The notes under the pieces are model-generated. The model saw only the letters and a list, made by a program, of their open reading frames with translations. It was not told the DNA's origin and ran no database searches. The translations under genes and the position numbers were made by a program. Positions 28,316 to 37,157 of a stretch of 64,000 nt of DNA are shown here, piece by piece. The first letter of the stretch is position 1, and the number at the start of each line of letters is the position of its first letter. Where the stretch lies: the NCBI GenBank assembly GCA_012927585.1, contig JABBOY010000003.1:124001-188000 (forward strand), written 5' to 3'. This DNA is from Glaciimonas sp. GTDB lineage: Bacteria > Pseudomonadota > Gammaproteobacteria > Burkholderiales > Burkholderiaceae_D.

Positions 28316-28402
28316 GTAACGTGAGCGCAGTTGCGGGAAAAATTGCCCAAGCCTGACATTGCTCACTGAAAGTAAGCAACACTGCAACGCTCCTTGGTGA
28401 GT
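28316..28402 (-). promoter_or_regulatory. S-adenosylhomocysteine (SAH) riboswitch upstream of ahcY
   Basis: Read on the minus strand the leader has CCAAGG followed by GAGCGTTGCA, later AGGCTTGGG, and finally CAACTGCGCTC. CCAAGG (28392-28397) pairs with CTTGG of AGGCTTGG (28347-28354) to make P1. GAGCGT (around 28387-28392) pairs with GCGCTC (28323-28328) to make the pseudoknot. This order matches the SAH riboswitch consensus, which turns on ahcY when SAH accumulates. A TATAAT -10 box at 28406-28411 places the transcript start just ahead of P1. Confidence 0.85.
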
Positions 28403-28405
28403 GGA

Positions 28406-28411
28406 ATTATA
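28406..28411 (-). promoter_or_regulatory. -10 box of the ahcY promoter
   Basis: A consensus TATAAT (minus strand) lies four bases upstream of the riboswitch aptamer. No good -35 box is visible, because the expected place is occupied by the 25-bp palindrome at 28416. Confidence 0.55.
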
Positions 28412-28415
28412 ACCC

Positions 28416-28471
28416 AGTAGTGCAGGCCTCCGTGCCTGCATCGGTTTGCAGGCACGGAGGCCTGCACTACT
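28416..28471. repeat. 25-bp perfect palindrome, second copy
   Basis: The arms 28416-28440 and 28447-28471 are identical to those at 25392-25446; only the loop differs (TCGGTT). It lies between the ahcY promoter and the metK end, five bases from the -10 box. Confidence 0.85.
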
Positions 28472-28489
28472 CGAATTACGTAATAAAAA

Positions 28490-28514
28490 GTAGGGCGGGT
28501 GCAACCCGCCCTAC
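28490..28514. repeat. REP-like palindrome between metK and ahcY
   Basis: GTAGGGCGGGT and ACCCGCCCTAC enclose GCA. It lies 11 bases beyond the metK stop and may help terminate metK transcription. Confidence 0.75.
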
Positions 28515-28524
28515 ACAAAAAATC

Positions 28525-29688
28525 CTACAACCCAGCCGCGGCGCGCAAGGCTGCCGCTTTGTCGGTACGTTCCCAGGTGAATTCCGGCTCTTCGCGACCG
28601 AAGTGGCCGTAAGCGGCGGTCTTGCTGTAAATCGGACGCAGCAAATCGAGCATCTGGATAATGGCTTTCGGGCGCAAATCGAAATGTTCCAGCACCAGTT
28701 CGGCGATTTTCTCATCGGAAATCACGCCAGTACCCTCGGTGTATACAGAGATGTTGATCGGCTTGGCAACACCGATGGCGTAACTGACCTGGATCTGGCA
28801 TTGGCGCGCCAAGCCGGCCGCGACGATGTTTTTAGCAACATAACGCGCTGCATAAGCGGCTGAACGATCCACTTTAGAGGGGTCTTTGCCGGAGAACGCG
28901 CCACCGCCATGCGGGCAGGCGCCGCCGTACGTATCGACAATAATCTTGCGCCCGGTCAAACCGCAATCGCCTTGCGGGCCGCCGATGACGAAACGGCCGG
29001 TCGGATTGATCAGGTAACGCGTGTTTTGCAGCCATTCCGGCGGCACCACCGGTTTGATGATCAATTCAATCGCGGCCTCTTCGATATCCTTATGCTGCAT
29101 TTCCGGCGCGTGCTGGGTCGATAGCACGATGGTGTCGATCGATACCGGGCGACCTCCAACATAGCGTAAGGTTACTTGCGATTTGGCGTCCGGGCGCAGC
29201 CACGGCAGGCGACCATCCTTACGCAGTTGCGACTGGCGCTCAACGAGGCGGTGGGCATAATAGATCGCCGCCGGCATCATTTCCGGCGTCTCATCGCAAG
29301 CGTAACCGAACATCAAGCCCTGATCGCCCGCACCCTGGTCAAGATCCAGTCCCTGACCCACATTGACGCCCTGGGCGATGTCCGGCGACTGCTGGTCGTA
29401 GCAGACCAGTACCGCACAGCCCTTGTAATCGATGCCGTATTCGGTATTGTCGTAGCCGATGCGCTTCAGGGTTTCGCGCGCGACACGAATGTAATCGACC
29501 TGCGCGGTGGAAGTAATTTCACCCGCTAGCAAAACCAAGCCGGTATTGCACAGGGTTTCGGCGGCAACCCGCCCAGTTGGGTCTTGCTCCAGCACAGCGT
29601 CCAGGATGGCGTCGGAAATCTGGTCGGCGACTTTGTCGGGATGACCTTCCGATACGGATTCGGAGGTGAAAAGGTAGGTATTGGACAT
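28525..29688 (-). CDS. metK: S-adenosylmethionine synthetase
   Basis: The product is 387 residues and makes SAM from methionine and [27 protein letters not shown] at the N-terminus has the catalytic histidine and magnesium aspartate, [12 protein letters not shown] is the active-site signature, and the P-loop-like [16 protein letters not shown] is present. ATG 29686-29688 follows AAGGAG; the 15 upstream codons are leader. A structured leader precedes it. Confidence 0.96.
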   Translation of the reverse strand: MSNTYLFTSESVSEGHPDKVADQISDAILDAVLEQDPTGRVAAETLCNTGLVLLAGEITSTAQVDYIRVARETLKRIGYDNTEYGIDYKGCAVLVCYDQQSPDIAQGVNVGQGLDLDQGAGDQGLMFGYACDETPEMMPAAIYYAHRLVERQSQLRKDGRLPWLRPDAKSQVTLRYVGGRPVSIDTIVLSTQHAPEMQHKDIEEAAIELIIKPVVPPEWLQNTRYLINPTGRFVIGGPQGDCGLTGRKIIVDTYGGACPHGGGAFSGKDPSKVDRSAAYAARYVAKNIVAAGLARQCQIQVSYAIGVAKPINISVYTEGTGVISDEKIAELVLEHFDLRPKAIIQMLDLLRPIYSKTAAYGHFGREEPEFTWERTDKAAALRAAAGL

Positions 29689-29690
29689 AA

Positions 29691-29799
29691 CAGGCTCCTT
29701 GTGACGATTTTGGCAATGTCGCGGCCAATCCAACGAGCCTGCGACGCTTTAGCGATATTTATAGACCGCCTCGCAAGTTGTCTCTGTTAACTCGGCGGT
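29691..29799 (-). promoter_or_regulatory. Structured metK leader, candidate cis-regulatory RNA
   Basis: On the minus strand, GAGCCTG overlapping the ribosome site (29691-29697) can pair with CAGGCTC (29735-29741). Inside lies a TTGGC/GCCAA hairpin (29710-29728). GTCGC (29741-29745) can pair with GCGAC in that hairpin loop (29718-29722), a competing or pseudoknot pairing. Further upstream ACCGCC/GGCGGT (29764-29799) makes a separate stem. Sequestration of the ribosome site by a switchable structure is inference; it does not match a SAM riboswitch class I can name. Confidence 0.45.
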
Positions 29800-29883
29800 T
29801 ACTTCAATGTGATATTTTACGCCTCTTGATAGCAATCGGCACGACCACCCTTTTCAACAACGCTCGTTACTTTGTCTTCCATC

Positions 29884-30738
29884 ATGCTCATCACTGTATT
29901 TCGCCTGCTGTCACACCTGCCGTTGCCCATATTGCATGCGATGGGCGCTACGCTGGGCTGGCTGGTCTATCTGGCTTCGCCCTCTTATCGCCGGCTGTTG
30001 TCGGAAAATATCCGCCGCGCCGGCCACGCCGCCCATCGCAGCGCAGCCATTCGCGAATCCGGCAAAAGCATTCTGGAACTGGCCTTCGTCTGGTGCGCGC
30101 CGCCGGCGCGGGTGTTGCGCTGCGCCACGGTCGAGAATTGGGAACTGGTGCAGGCCGCGCTCGACGCCAAACAGGGTGTGATTTTCCTGACCCCGCATCT
30201 GGGCTGTTTCGAGATCATCGCCCAATCCATCGCTGCCAGAACGCCGCTGACAGTGCTGTACCGTCCACCCCACAAGGACGCGCTGAAACCGCTGATAGAG
30301 GGCGCCCGCGCGCGCGAAAATCTGCTGCTGGCCGCAGCCAATTTGTCGGGGGTGCGTACCTTGTTCAAATGTCTGAAAAAAGGCGGTGCGATTGGCTTGC
30401 TGCCGGATCAGACGCCGCAGCACGGCGAAGGCGTATGGGCCGATTTCTTCGGCAAACCGGCCTACACCATGACGCTGTCGGCCAAGCTACATCAACTCTC
30501 CGGTGCGCCGATCATCCTGTCCTATGCGCAGCGGCTGCCGTTTGGGCGCGGCTACATCGTCCGTTTCATCCGCTTCGAAGAAGTACTGGGCGAGACGCCT
30601 GAAACACAGGCCGCCGCCATCAATCGCGCGATGGAAAAGCTGATTGCGCGCTGCCCGGCGCAATATTTCTGGAGCTACAACCGCTACAAAATCCCGCATG
30701 GCGTGGCGGCGCCGGAAACCACCCCGGAGCAGGCATGA
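29884..30738 (+). CDS. Lysophospholipid acyltransferase family protein (LpxL/HtrB type), first copy
   Basis: The product is about 284 residues, an inner-membrane enzyme adding a secondary acyl chain to lipid A. The catalytic HX4E motif is HLGCFE in IFLTPHLGCFEII near residue 105. VLYRPPHKDALKPLIEGAR and LPDQTPQHGEGVWADFFGKPAY are conserved blocks. ATG 29884 is used in place of a TTG four codons upstream. The stop overlaps the next gene's start as ATGA, so the two acyltransferases are translationally coupled. Confidence 0.88.
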   Translation: MLITVFRLLSHLPLPILHAMGATLGWLVYLASPSYRRLLSENIRRAGHAAHRSAAIRESGKSILELAFVWCAPPARVLRCATVENWELVQAALDAKQGVIFLTPHLGCFEIIAQSIAARTPLTVLYRPPHKDALKPLIEGARARENLLLAAANLSGVRTLFKCLKKGGAIGLLPDQTPQHGEGVWADFFGKPAYTMTLSAKLHQLSGAPIILSYAQRLPFGRGYIVRFIRFEEVLGETPETQAAAINRAMEKLIARCPAQYFWSYNRYKIPHGVAAPETTPEQA

Positions 30739-31616
30739 AACTATTGCTGGGCGTGATGTGGCTGCTGCACTGGCTGCCGTTGCCGCTACTGGGACGGCTG
30801 GGCGAAGCCATCGGTAGCGTGCTATTTGTGCTGTTGCGCTCGCGCCGCCACATCACCTTGACCAATTTGCGCCTGTGTCTGCCGGACTTGAGCCAGACCG
30901 AACGCACAACCATCGCCAAACAACACTTCCAGGCCTACGCCCGCAGCGTACTGGAACGCGGCATTCTGTGGTGGGCCTCGGAAGCGCGCTTGCGCCGGCT
31001 GATCCAGGTGGTGCCGCAGGTGCCGCTGGACGCGATTGCGGCGCGGCCGACCATCCTGCTGTGTCCGCACTTTGTCAGCCTCGACGTGGCTGGAGTGGCG
31101 GTGATGCTGGAATCCTCGCTATGCTCGATTTATACCCCGCAACGCAATCGGCAGTTTGACGCTGCATTGCGCCGGGGCCGCTCGCGCTTTCGACCGGTGC
31201 AATTGTTTGCGCGCAGCGCAGGCGTCAAACCGATCATCCGCGCGCTGCGACAGCGGGTGCCGTTCTTCATGCTGCCGGACATGGATTTCGGCGCCAGGGA
31301 TGCCGAATTCATACCGTTTTTCGGCATCCCCGCCGCCACCCTGACCGCGCCGGCCCGGATTGCCGAGATCACCGGCGCGCAAGTGATTCCGGTCATCGCG
31401 ACTTATCTGCAGCATTACCAGGGCTGGAAAGTCACGTTTTATCCGGCCTTGGAAAATTTTCCCGGCGATGATCTGATTGCGGCTACCCGGGCCATGAATA
31501 CCTTCATTGAGCAACGCATCCTGGAAGCGCCGGCGGAATATTTCTGGGCCCACAAACGTTTCAAGACGCGCCCGCCAGGCTTGCCGAACGTATATGCGCT
31601 AGCCCCGCAAAATTAA
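30735..31616 (+). CDS. Lysophospholipid acyltransferase family protein (LpxL/HtrB type), second copy
   Basis: The product is 293 residues and a paralogue of the preceding gene. The catalytic HX4D motif is HFVSLD in LLCPHFVSLDVAGV near residue 112. VPFFMLPDMDFGARDAEFIPFFGIPAATL corresponds to the conserved donor-binding block. Two different secondary acyltransferases in tandem are consistent with a hexa-acylated lipid A. The order of action cannot be told. Confidence 0.88.
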   Translation: MKLLLGVMWLLHWLPLPLLGRLGEAIGSVLFVLLRSRRHITLTNLRLCLPDLSQTERTTIAKQHFQAYARSVLERGILWWASEARLRRLIQVVPQVPLDAIAARPTILLCPHFVSLDVAGVAVMLESSLCSIYTPQRNRQFDAALRRGRSRFRPVQLFARSAGVKPIIRALRQRVPFFMLPDMDFGARDAEFIPFFGIPAATLTAPARIAEITGAQVIPVIATYLQHYQGWKVTFYPALENFPGDDLIAATRAMNTFIEQRILEAPAEYFWAHKRFKTRPPGLPNVYALAPQN

Positions 31617-31628
31617 GTATACTTAATA

Positions 31629-31689
31629 GTGTATTTTTAAATATCGCATGATATATATGCGGAAAAAGCATTGTTTTAACCTATACCCC
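31629..31689 (-). repeat. GGAGTAT-type AT-rich element, copy 2 (in dapF leader)
   Basis: In minus orientation it starts GGGGTAT, continues AAAACAATGC and carries CCGCATATATATCATGCG before an A/T-rich tail. It is a clear by-eye match to the copies at 18708 and 38436. It ends ten bases before the dapF start, so it lies in the untranslated leader or promoter of dapF. Confidence 0.65.
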
Positions 31690-31699
31690 CAACAATAAA

Positions 31700-32557
31700 A
31701 TGAAACTAAAATTCACCAAAATGCACGGCGCCGGAAACGATTTTGTGGTTATCGACGCGATACACCAACAGATTGATTTCACGCCGGCGCAGTGGCGATT
31801 CATCGCCGACCGGCGGTTCGGCATCGGTGCCGACCAGGTGCTAGTGGTGGAACCAGCGCAAACGCCGGAAGTGGATTTCCGCTATCGAATTTACAATGCC
31901 GACGGCGGCGAAGTCGAACAATGCGGCAATGGCGCGCGCGCCTTCGTTCGCTTCGTGACCGATAAAGGCTTGACCGAGAAACGCAGCATTCGGGTGCAAA
32001 CCCTGTCCGGCGTGATCGAACCCACGCTCGAAACCGACGGTCAAATTACCGTCAGCATGGGCGCGCCCGTCCTCGGCCCGGCGCAAGTACCGTTCGACGC
32101 CCGCGACCTGGAAGGCAAAACCGAAGGCAGCGACACGCTGTTTCCGCTGGAAATCAATGGCGCCGCAATCTGGGTATCGGTAGTGTCGATGGGCAACCCG
32201 CATGCGGTGCAGGTGGTGGCAGACGCCGAACGCGCACCAGTCGCTGCCGACGGCCCGCAGATCGAGCATCACTTGCGCTTCCCGAAGCGCGTCAATGCCG
32301 GCTTCATGCAAGTCGTCAATCGGCATCACATCAAGCTGCGCGTATTCGAGCGCGGCACCGGCGAAACCCTGGCCTGCGGCACCGGTGCCTGCGCCGCAGT
32401 GGTGGCCGGCATCCGGCGCGGCCGGCTGGATTCGCCGGTGCGAGTCACCATGCATGGCGGCGAACTATCCATCGCCTGGGCCGGCCAAACCGAACCGGTG
32501 CTGCTGACCGGGCCGGCAGTAACCGTGTTCGAGGGCGAAATCGAAATCCCGGACTGA
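31700..32557 (+). CDS. dapF: Diaminopimelate epimerase
   Basis: The product is 285 residues and converts LL- to meso-diaminopimelate for lysine and peptidoglycan synthesis. It needs no cofactor; the two catalytic cysteines are in [10 protein letters not shown] (near residue 75) and LACGTGACA (near 225). [13 protein letters not shown] at the start is the family signature. The stop TGA overlaps a REP-like palindrome at 32556. dapB, another lysine-pathway gene, lies at 54.2 kb. Confidence 0.95.
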   Translation: MKLKFTKMHGAGNDFVVIDAIHQQIDFTPAQWRFIADRRFGIGADQVLVVEPAQTPEVDFRYRIYNADGGEVEQCGNGARAFVRFVTDKGLTEKRSIRVQTLSGVIEPTLETDGQITVSMGAPVLGPAQVPFDARDLEGKTEGSDTLFPLEINGAAIWVSVVSMGNPHAVQVVADAERAPVAADGPQIEHHLRFPKRVNAGFMQVVNRHHIKLRVFERGTGETLACGTGACAAVVAGIRRGRLDSPVRVTMHGGELSIAWAGQTEPVLLTGPAVTVFEGEIEIPD

Positions 32558-32572
32558 TGGGTTGCACCCATC
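32556..32572. repeat. REP-like palindrome overlapping the dapF stop
   Basis: GATGGGT and ACCCATC enclose TGC. The first two bases are part of the dapF stop codon. The same core occurs at 48422. Confidence 0.65.
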
Positions 32573-32607
32573 CTACGGTAATCGTGTCTTTCCCAGACAT
32601 CAGCTTG

Positions 32608-34212
32608 TCAAGCAACTCCTGCCGTCCCGACCAAAGCCCTCAACCGGTACTGACGCTGGCGATAATTGCCTTCAGGCCCGTCCGGCCCGAGATCGACATC
32701 CTCGAAAACACGCTTGATGCGGTGCAGGGCTTGCAATTCCTCGGTAGTTTGCAACAGGATCAAACGGCGCTTGCTGCGCGCATTTTGAGCCCGGATATCG
32801 ACTTGCAGGCAATGGCCGCAGTCGGCCAAGTCCAGGTCAATCAGCAAAGCTTCCGCCCGCGACAGGCCAAACAACGCCGCTAATTCGATGCGGGCCGCCA
32901 GAAACGGATGGGCCGCGATCAAGTCGCGCGTCAGTTGCCTTTGCGCCGCCAGCGCCCACGGTGCCGGGGTCGCCGGGGTTGCGACTTTGGACAGCAACAA
33001 CAAGGACTCCCGGCTACCTTGAGCGGCCGCTTTTTGCAGCCAATAGGCAGCGCGCACGTCGTTCGAGATTGCCTCGCGGCGATTGCGCCAGGCACTGGAG
33101 CCGCACTCCAGTTGCGCCGCACAGTGCCCCATTTCGGCCGCCTGCTCCAGATAACGCCTGGCGTCCGGCAGACTACGCTGCGAAAACTCGGCTTTCAGAT
33201 AAATTCGCGACAAGGCAAACCAGGCCTCGTCCGAACCTTGCTCACCGGCCTGCGTGAGCCAGAATATCGCTTTCTTGTAATGTGCGGAACCCGGCACCGA
33301 CGCCGCCCGCGCACCATCCAGATCAATCCGGGCCAGCCACAAGCCAAGCGCCAACTGGGCTGCGCGATCCCCCGCATACGCGGCCAACTCCCAGCAGCGC
33401 TGCATCAGCACGACATCGGCATGCGCGGTGCCGTACAACGCCTGTGCGGTGCGCGACAATAATGTTACGTCCGTCGCAGCCATGCGCTGCGCCATCGCCT
33501 TGAGCACATCAGGCGCATCCTCCGCAATAATATGCATGCTGCCGTCGATCAGCGAGCGCGCCAGCGGCAAGGCCCGATGCAGAAATCCTTTCCAGTCCGA
33601 CGCGGCCCAGGCATGTTCGGCCAGCACTTGCTGCGCTTGCGCCACGCCACCATCGGCAGCACGACCGGCCCACACCAGAGGTGTCTCTTCCGGCCCGGCT
33701 GCGGGCGGCGTCAACGGCCCCGCCGGGGCAGAGCCCCGGGACGCCATGCTGGCTTGCTGCGCCAGCAACCACTGCGCATCGGCAATGCCAGCCTGCGCCG
33801 CAACTTGCAACGCTTGCAAAGCCTTGTTGCGCAGGGCAGAATCCGACGCGCTTGTGGGCTCCAAATTGGGTTCCGGTTCCGGTTCCGGTTCCGGCTTCGT
33901 CTCCAGCACCAGACTGGCAAACACCAGTCCTGCCGGCAGCACCCCGGCATCGAGTGCGTGTTCGTACCAGACCAGATAGGACAGCGGCTTGGCACTCCGG
34001 CGCACCGTCTCGAAAGGAATATGGTTGCCGATCAACATCCAGGCCGCGCTCTCGCCCTGATGTGCGGCCCGATCCAGCCAGTGCAGCGCGGTTGTCAGGC
34101 TCTGCGGCAAGCCGCCGCCGCCGAACAAGTAGCGCGTGCCCAGCGCCAATTGCGCCGCAGCATCTCCGGCGCGCGCGCCGCGGATCATCGCCAACTCTTC
34201 ACGCGTGGCCAT
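32608..34212 (-). CDS. Sel1-repeat protein
   Basis: The product is 534 residues with several Sel1-like helical repeats, a TPR relative used for protein contacts. Repeats recur at ARAGDAAAQLALGTRYLFGGGGLPQSLTTALHWLDRAAHQG near the N-terminus, in ELAAYAGDRAAQLALGLWLAR, in LTQAGEQGSDEAWFALSRIYL, and in AAEMGHCAAQLECGSSAWRN. A low-complexity KPEPEPEPEPNLEP stretch near residue 110 is coded by a six-base repeat. No signal peptide is evident. The partner is unknown. Confidence 0.8.
   Translation of the reverse strand: MATREELAMIRGARAGDAAAQLALGTRYLFGGGGLPQSLTTALHWLDRAAHQGESAAWMLIGNHIPFETVRRSAKPLSYLVWYEHALDAGVLPAGLVFASLVLETKPEPEPEPEPNLEPTSASDSALRNKALQALQVAAQAGIADAQWLLAQQASMASRGSAPAGPLTPPAAGPEETPLVWAGRAADGGVAQAQQVLAEHAWAASDWKGFLHRALPLARSLIDGSMHIIAEDAPDVLKAMAQRMAATDVTLLSRTAQALYGTAHADVVLMQRCWELAAYAGDRAAQLALGLWLARIDLDGARAASVPGSAHYKKAIFWLTQAGEQGSDEAWFALSRIYLKAEFSQRSLPDARRYLEQAAEMGHCAAQLECGSSAWRNRREAISNDVRAAYWLQKAAAQGSRESLLLLSKVATPATPAPWALAAQRQLTRDLIAAHPFLAARIELAALFGLSRAEALLIDLDLADCGHCLQVDIRAQNARSKRRLILLQTTEELQALHRIKRVFEDVDLGPDGPEGNYRQRQYRLRALVGTAGVA
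33868..33900. repeat. Hexanucleotide repeat coding for Glu-Pro pairs
   Basis: GGTTCC occurs four times in a row with a fifth, altered unit inside the Sel1-repeat gene, giving four to five Glu-Pro dipeptides. Gain or loss of units keeps the frame. Confidence 0.65.
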
Positions 34213-34657
34213 AATTGCAGTCCTGCCTAAAAATATTGCACATGAAAATTTGTTTCATAAACTAAGCTTGACATGTAAATAACAGATAAAATCACAATAA
34301 ATGTATTTTTAAAACAACAATTTACCATATTCCAATACAAACCGCTCGCCAGCAAAAATTTTCCATGACCTATGAATTTACACAATATTAAATAGTGCGA
34401 GCCTGCATTACCGACAAGCAGAAATATTTTGCCTAAGTCGTATTAGGAATAAATACACGGGCACAGCACCATCAAGAATATTAAATGCAACCATATCTGT
34501 TCCTGAAAAACAACAACATAGGATAATTAGAGATATTTATCAAATGCATCAAAATTCAAAACACCAAACTTGCGGCGGCGGTTCTATTAGTCCCTATCTT
34601 CTGCTTTGTCCGCAACAAACGGATCCCAACACCACTAGTCCCCTTTCGGAGATATAC
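34213..34657. other. AT-rich intergenic region upstream of the first porin
   Basis: These 445 bases are much richer in A and T than the flanking genes. They must contain the promoters of the divergent Sel1-repeat gene and the first porin. No repeat-family member or credible gene is seen; a frame from 34544 reads into the porin but the porin start at 34658 has its own ribosome site. Confidence 0.5.
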
Positions 34658-35638
34658 ATGAAAAAAACTCTTATCGCTTTGGCCGTACTCGGCTCCATCG
34701 CCGGCGTAGCCCAAGCACAATCTGCAGTTACTGTCTACGGCGTTGTCGACGTCGGCTTGGCACATGAAAACAACGGCACCACTTCCGTTAATAGAATGGA
34801 TAGCGGCAATTTGAACGGTAACCGCATCGGCTTCAAAGGCACTGAAGATCTTGGTGGTGGCCTATCCGCGATTTTCCAATTCGAAAACGGCTTTAATGCT
34901 GACACCGGCGCACAAGCGGATGCAACAAGATTGTTTAACCGCCAAGCTTTTGTTGGTCTGACCAGTGGCTTCGGCACCGTCAAGCTTGGCCGTCAACAAA
35001 ATCCTGTCTACGCCAACTCGGGAACTTTCGACCCGTTCGGCGATGCTCTGGCTGGCGACACATCACGCTTGTTCAGCTATAACGGTAGCCGTACCGACAA
35101 CCTGATCACCTACGCTTATGCTGCCAATGGCATCCGCGGCGAATTGCAATATGGTTTTGGCGAAGTTGCTGGCAACTCATCCGCCAGCCGTGTTCTTGCA
35201 GGTTTTGTAGGCTACAAAAATGGCCCGATCGACGCTGTATTGACACACCAGAATATCAAGAATCCAACTGACACCGGCAGCACAAAGATGACACTGCTAG
35301 GCGGAAATTATGATTTCGGCGTGGTTAAGCCATTTGTTTCTTACGCATGGGAAAAAGGCGATGGCCTACGTGACCAACGCGATGCACTGGTTGGCTTGAC
35401 CGCACCAGTTGGCGCAGCAGGCACTTTCATGATTTCCTATATCCGCAAAACGGACAAGGCCGTCGATAACGCCAACGCACGACAAATTGCTGTCGGCTAC
35501 ACGCACAATCTGTCCAAGCGTACCGCTCTGTACACCAGCTACGGTGAACTGCGTAACGATGACAATGCAAACTACAAAGTTACTGCTGCTGGCCAAACAG
35601 ACAAATTGTTCAATGTCGGTATCCGCCACTTTTTCTAA
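34658..35638 (+). CDS. Outer membrane porin, first copy
   Basis: The product is 326 residues. The signal peptide MKKTLIALAVLGSIAGVAQA is cleaved before QSAVTVYGVVDVGL, the usual start of trimeric Burkholderiales porins. IGFKGTEDLGGGLSAIFQFENGF and the terminal FNVGIRHFF with its final phenylalanine are typical of the 16-strand barrel. ATG 34658 follows GGAG. A terminator at 35685 separates it from a second porin, so the two can be controlled separately. Confidence 0.93.
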   Translation: MKKTLIALAVLGSIAGVAQAQSAVTVYGVVDVGLAHENNGTTSVNRMDSGNLNGNRIGFKGTEDLGGGLSAIFQFENGFNADTGAQADATRLFNRQAFVGLTSGFGTVKLGRQQNPVYANSGTFDPFGDALAGDTSRLFSYNGSRTDNLITYAYAANGIRGELQYGFGEVAGNSSASRVLAGFVGYKNGPIDAVLTHQNIKNPTDTGSTKMTLLGGNYDFGVVKPFVSYAWEKGDGLRDQRDALVGLTAPVGAAGTFMISYIRKTDKAVDNANARQIAVGYTHNLSKRTALYTSYGELRNDDNANYKVTAAGQTDKLFNVGIRHFF

Positions 35639-35684
35639 TCGCTTAATAGCCTAAATTATCAGGCTTGCACGATTTGAATCGTTA

Positions 35685-35716
35685 AGTAAAAAAGCGCTCT
35701 CGGGCGCTTTTTTACT
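35685..35716 (+). terminator. Rho-independent terminator after the first porin
   Basis: AGTAAAAAAGCGC and GCGCTTTTTTACT enclose a six-base loop; the T-run is part of the stem's right arm. Confidence 0.9.
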
Positions 35717-35926
35717 GGGTACTTTACTTTCCTGCTTCGCAGACTTTGTCATACCTATGTCACAATAAAACCACACTCATTGGGCGATTTAATTTATTTA
35801 ACAAAATTTTCATGGTGCGGCGCGCAAATCTGCTGTCGCCTCGACCGATAAATCATAAGGTGACGTACATATTCATCTGATTTGAATATTTAGAAAGCCA
35901 TTCCTCTTTGACTAAGGACGAACAAA

Positions 35927-36958
35927 ATGAAAAAATCACTTATCGCATTGGCAGTACTGGCATCAGTGGCCGGTGTAGCGCAAGCACAATCCGCAGTTAC
36001 CATCTACGGCAAGCTCGATCTGGGTATCACCAAATTGACTGGCGACACGACAGCTCTAGGCTTAAACAACGGCGCACAAATGCAAGCCAACCACGCTAGC
36101 CGTATTGGTTTCAAAGGTGCTGAGGATCTGGGCGGCGGTTTGTCCGCGATTTTCCAAGTCGAAAACCGTTTCAATGCTGACACTGGCACACAGGCCGGCA
36201 ATTCATTGTTCAGTGGCCCTGTATTCGTTGGTCTGGCCGGCGGCTTCGGTACCGTTAAAATGGGCCGTAACTGGAGCACCATTGACAGCGTCAGCACCGC
36301 AGCAATCGATCCATTCGAAGGCGACGGCATTGCTGGCCTGAATGTAGTAACACGTGCTCGTATCAACAACACCGTCACTTACTACACGCCAGAAATGAGC
36401 GGTTTTGGCGGTCAAGCGCAATACATCATGGGTGAAAAACCAGCTGGTGCCATTGCTAGTGGCACAGACAATGATGGTTACGCTGTTGGCGTGAACTACA
36501 ATAACGGCCCGATCTACCTTGGCGCTGGTTACGGTGTTGAAGAAAACACGGACAAATCGAACATCTGGGCTGTTTCCGGTTCATATGCATTCGGCCCAGC
36601 TAAAATTGCTCTCGGCTACGATCAACGCGAAAACAAGGCAATTGGCGGCATTCGGACTCCAGGCCTGCCAAAAGCAAAAAACTGGGTTGTTGCCGGTACG
36701 TATGAAGTTGGTGCCGGCTTGATCAAAGCTGCTTACAATCGGACAAAAGATGGTGCGGATAACACCCTCAACGGTGTCCCTGGTCCCGTATTCATCGGCG
36801 GTACTTTCGACAAAATCGAAAAACTCTCGATTGGTTATCAGCACAATCTGTCCAAGCGTACTTCGCTGTATGCTGATGTCGCGCGCACCAAGTACACGCT
36901 CACCAGCAACAGCAACTCGGTTACCGGCTTTGGCTTGGGTGTTACACACAACTTCTAA
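35927..36958 (+). CDS. Outer membrane porin, second copy
   Basis: The product is 343 residues with signal peptide MKKSLIALAVLASVAGVAQA and mature start QSAVTIYGKLDLGI. It shares with the first porin the IGFKGAEDLGGGLSAIFQVENRFNADTG block and the YQHNLSKRTSLY motif near the end, and closes with a terminal phenylalanine. The loop regions differ, so the pair is an older tandem duplication with probably different solute preference. AAGGA precedes the start; a terminator follows at 37045. Confidence 0.93.
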   Translation: MKKSLIALAVLASVAGVAQAQSAVTIYGKLDLGITKLTGDTTALGLNNGAQMQANHASRIGFKGAEDLGGGLSAIFQVENRFNADTGTQAGNSLFSGPVFVGLAGGFGTVKMGRNWSTIDSVSTAAIDPFEGDGIAGLNVVTRARINNTVTYYTPEMSGFGGQAQYIMGEKPAGAIASGTDNDGYAVGVNYNNGPIYLGAGYGVEENTDKSNIWAVSGSYAFGPAKIALGYDQRENKAIGGIRTPGLPKAKNWVVAGTYEVGAGLIKAAYNRTKDGADNTLNGVPGPVFIGGTFDKIEKLSIGYQHNLSKRTSLYADVARTKYTLTSNSNSVTGFGLGVTHNF

Positions 36959-37044
36959 TTATCTGAAGACATGACTTAATCGCTTGCCAGAGTCAACAAT
37001 GGTTCGGTAGCGATTGGGTTGATGCTTCGATAAACGGTAAGTTG

Positions 37045-37078
37045 AACGGGCGCACATGGGAAACCATGTGCGCCCGTT
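37045..37078 (+). terminator. Rho-independent terminator after the second porin
   Basis: AACGGGCGCACATGG and its exact complement enclose GAAA, followed by TTTATTA: a 15-bp stem with a stable tetraloop. Confidence 0.92.
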
Positions 37079-37157
37079 TTATTATGTGGGGATTCTAAAA
37101 CCTGGGAGCACCGGCATCTGTGCGACCGGGTGCTCCGCGATGCAACTTAAAAACCGA

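Noticed and set aside
28289-28504. N-terminal extension of ahcY by 72 codons
   Set aside because: The extra part runs through the SAH riboswitch and a 25-bp palindrome; the internal ATG at 28288 has AAGGAGG and matches the family start.
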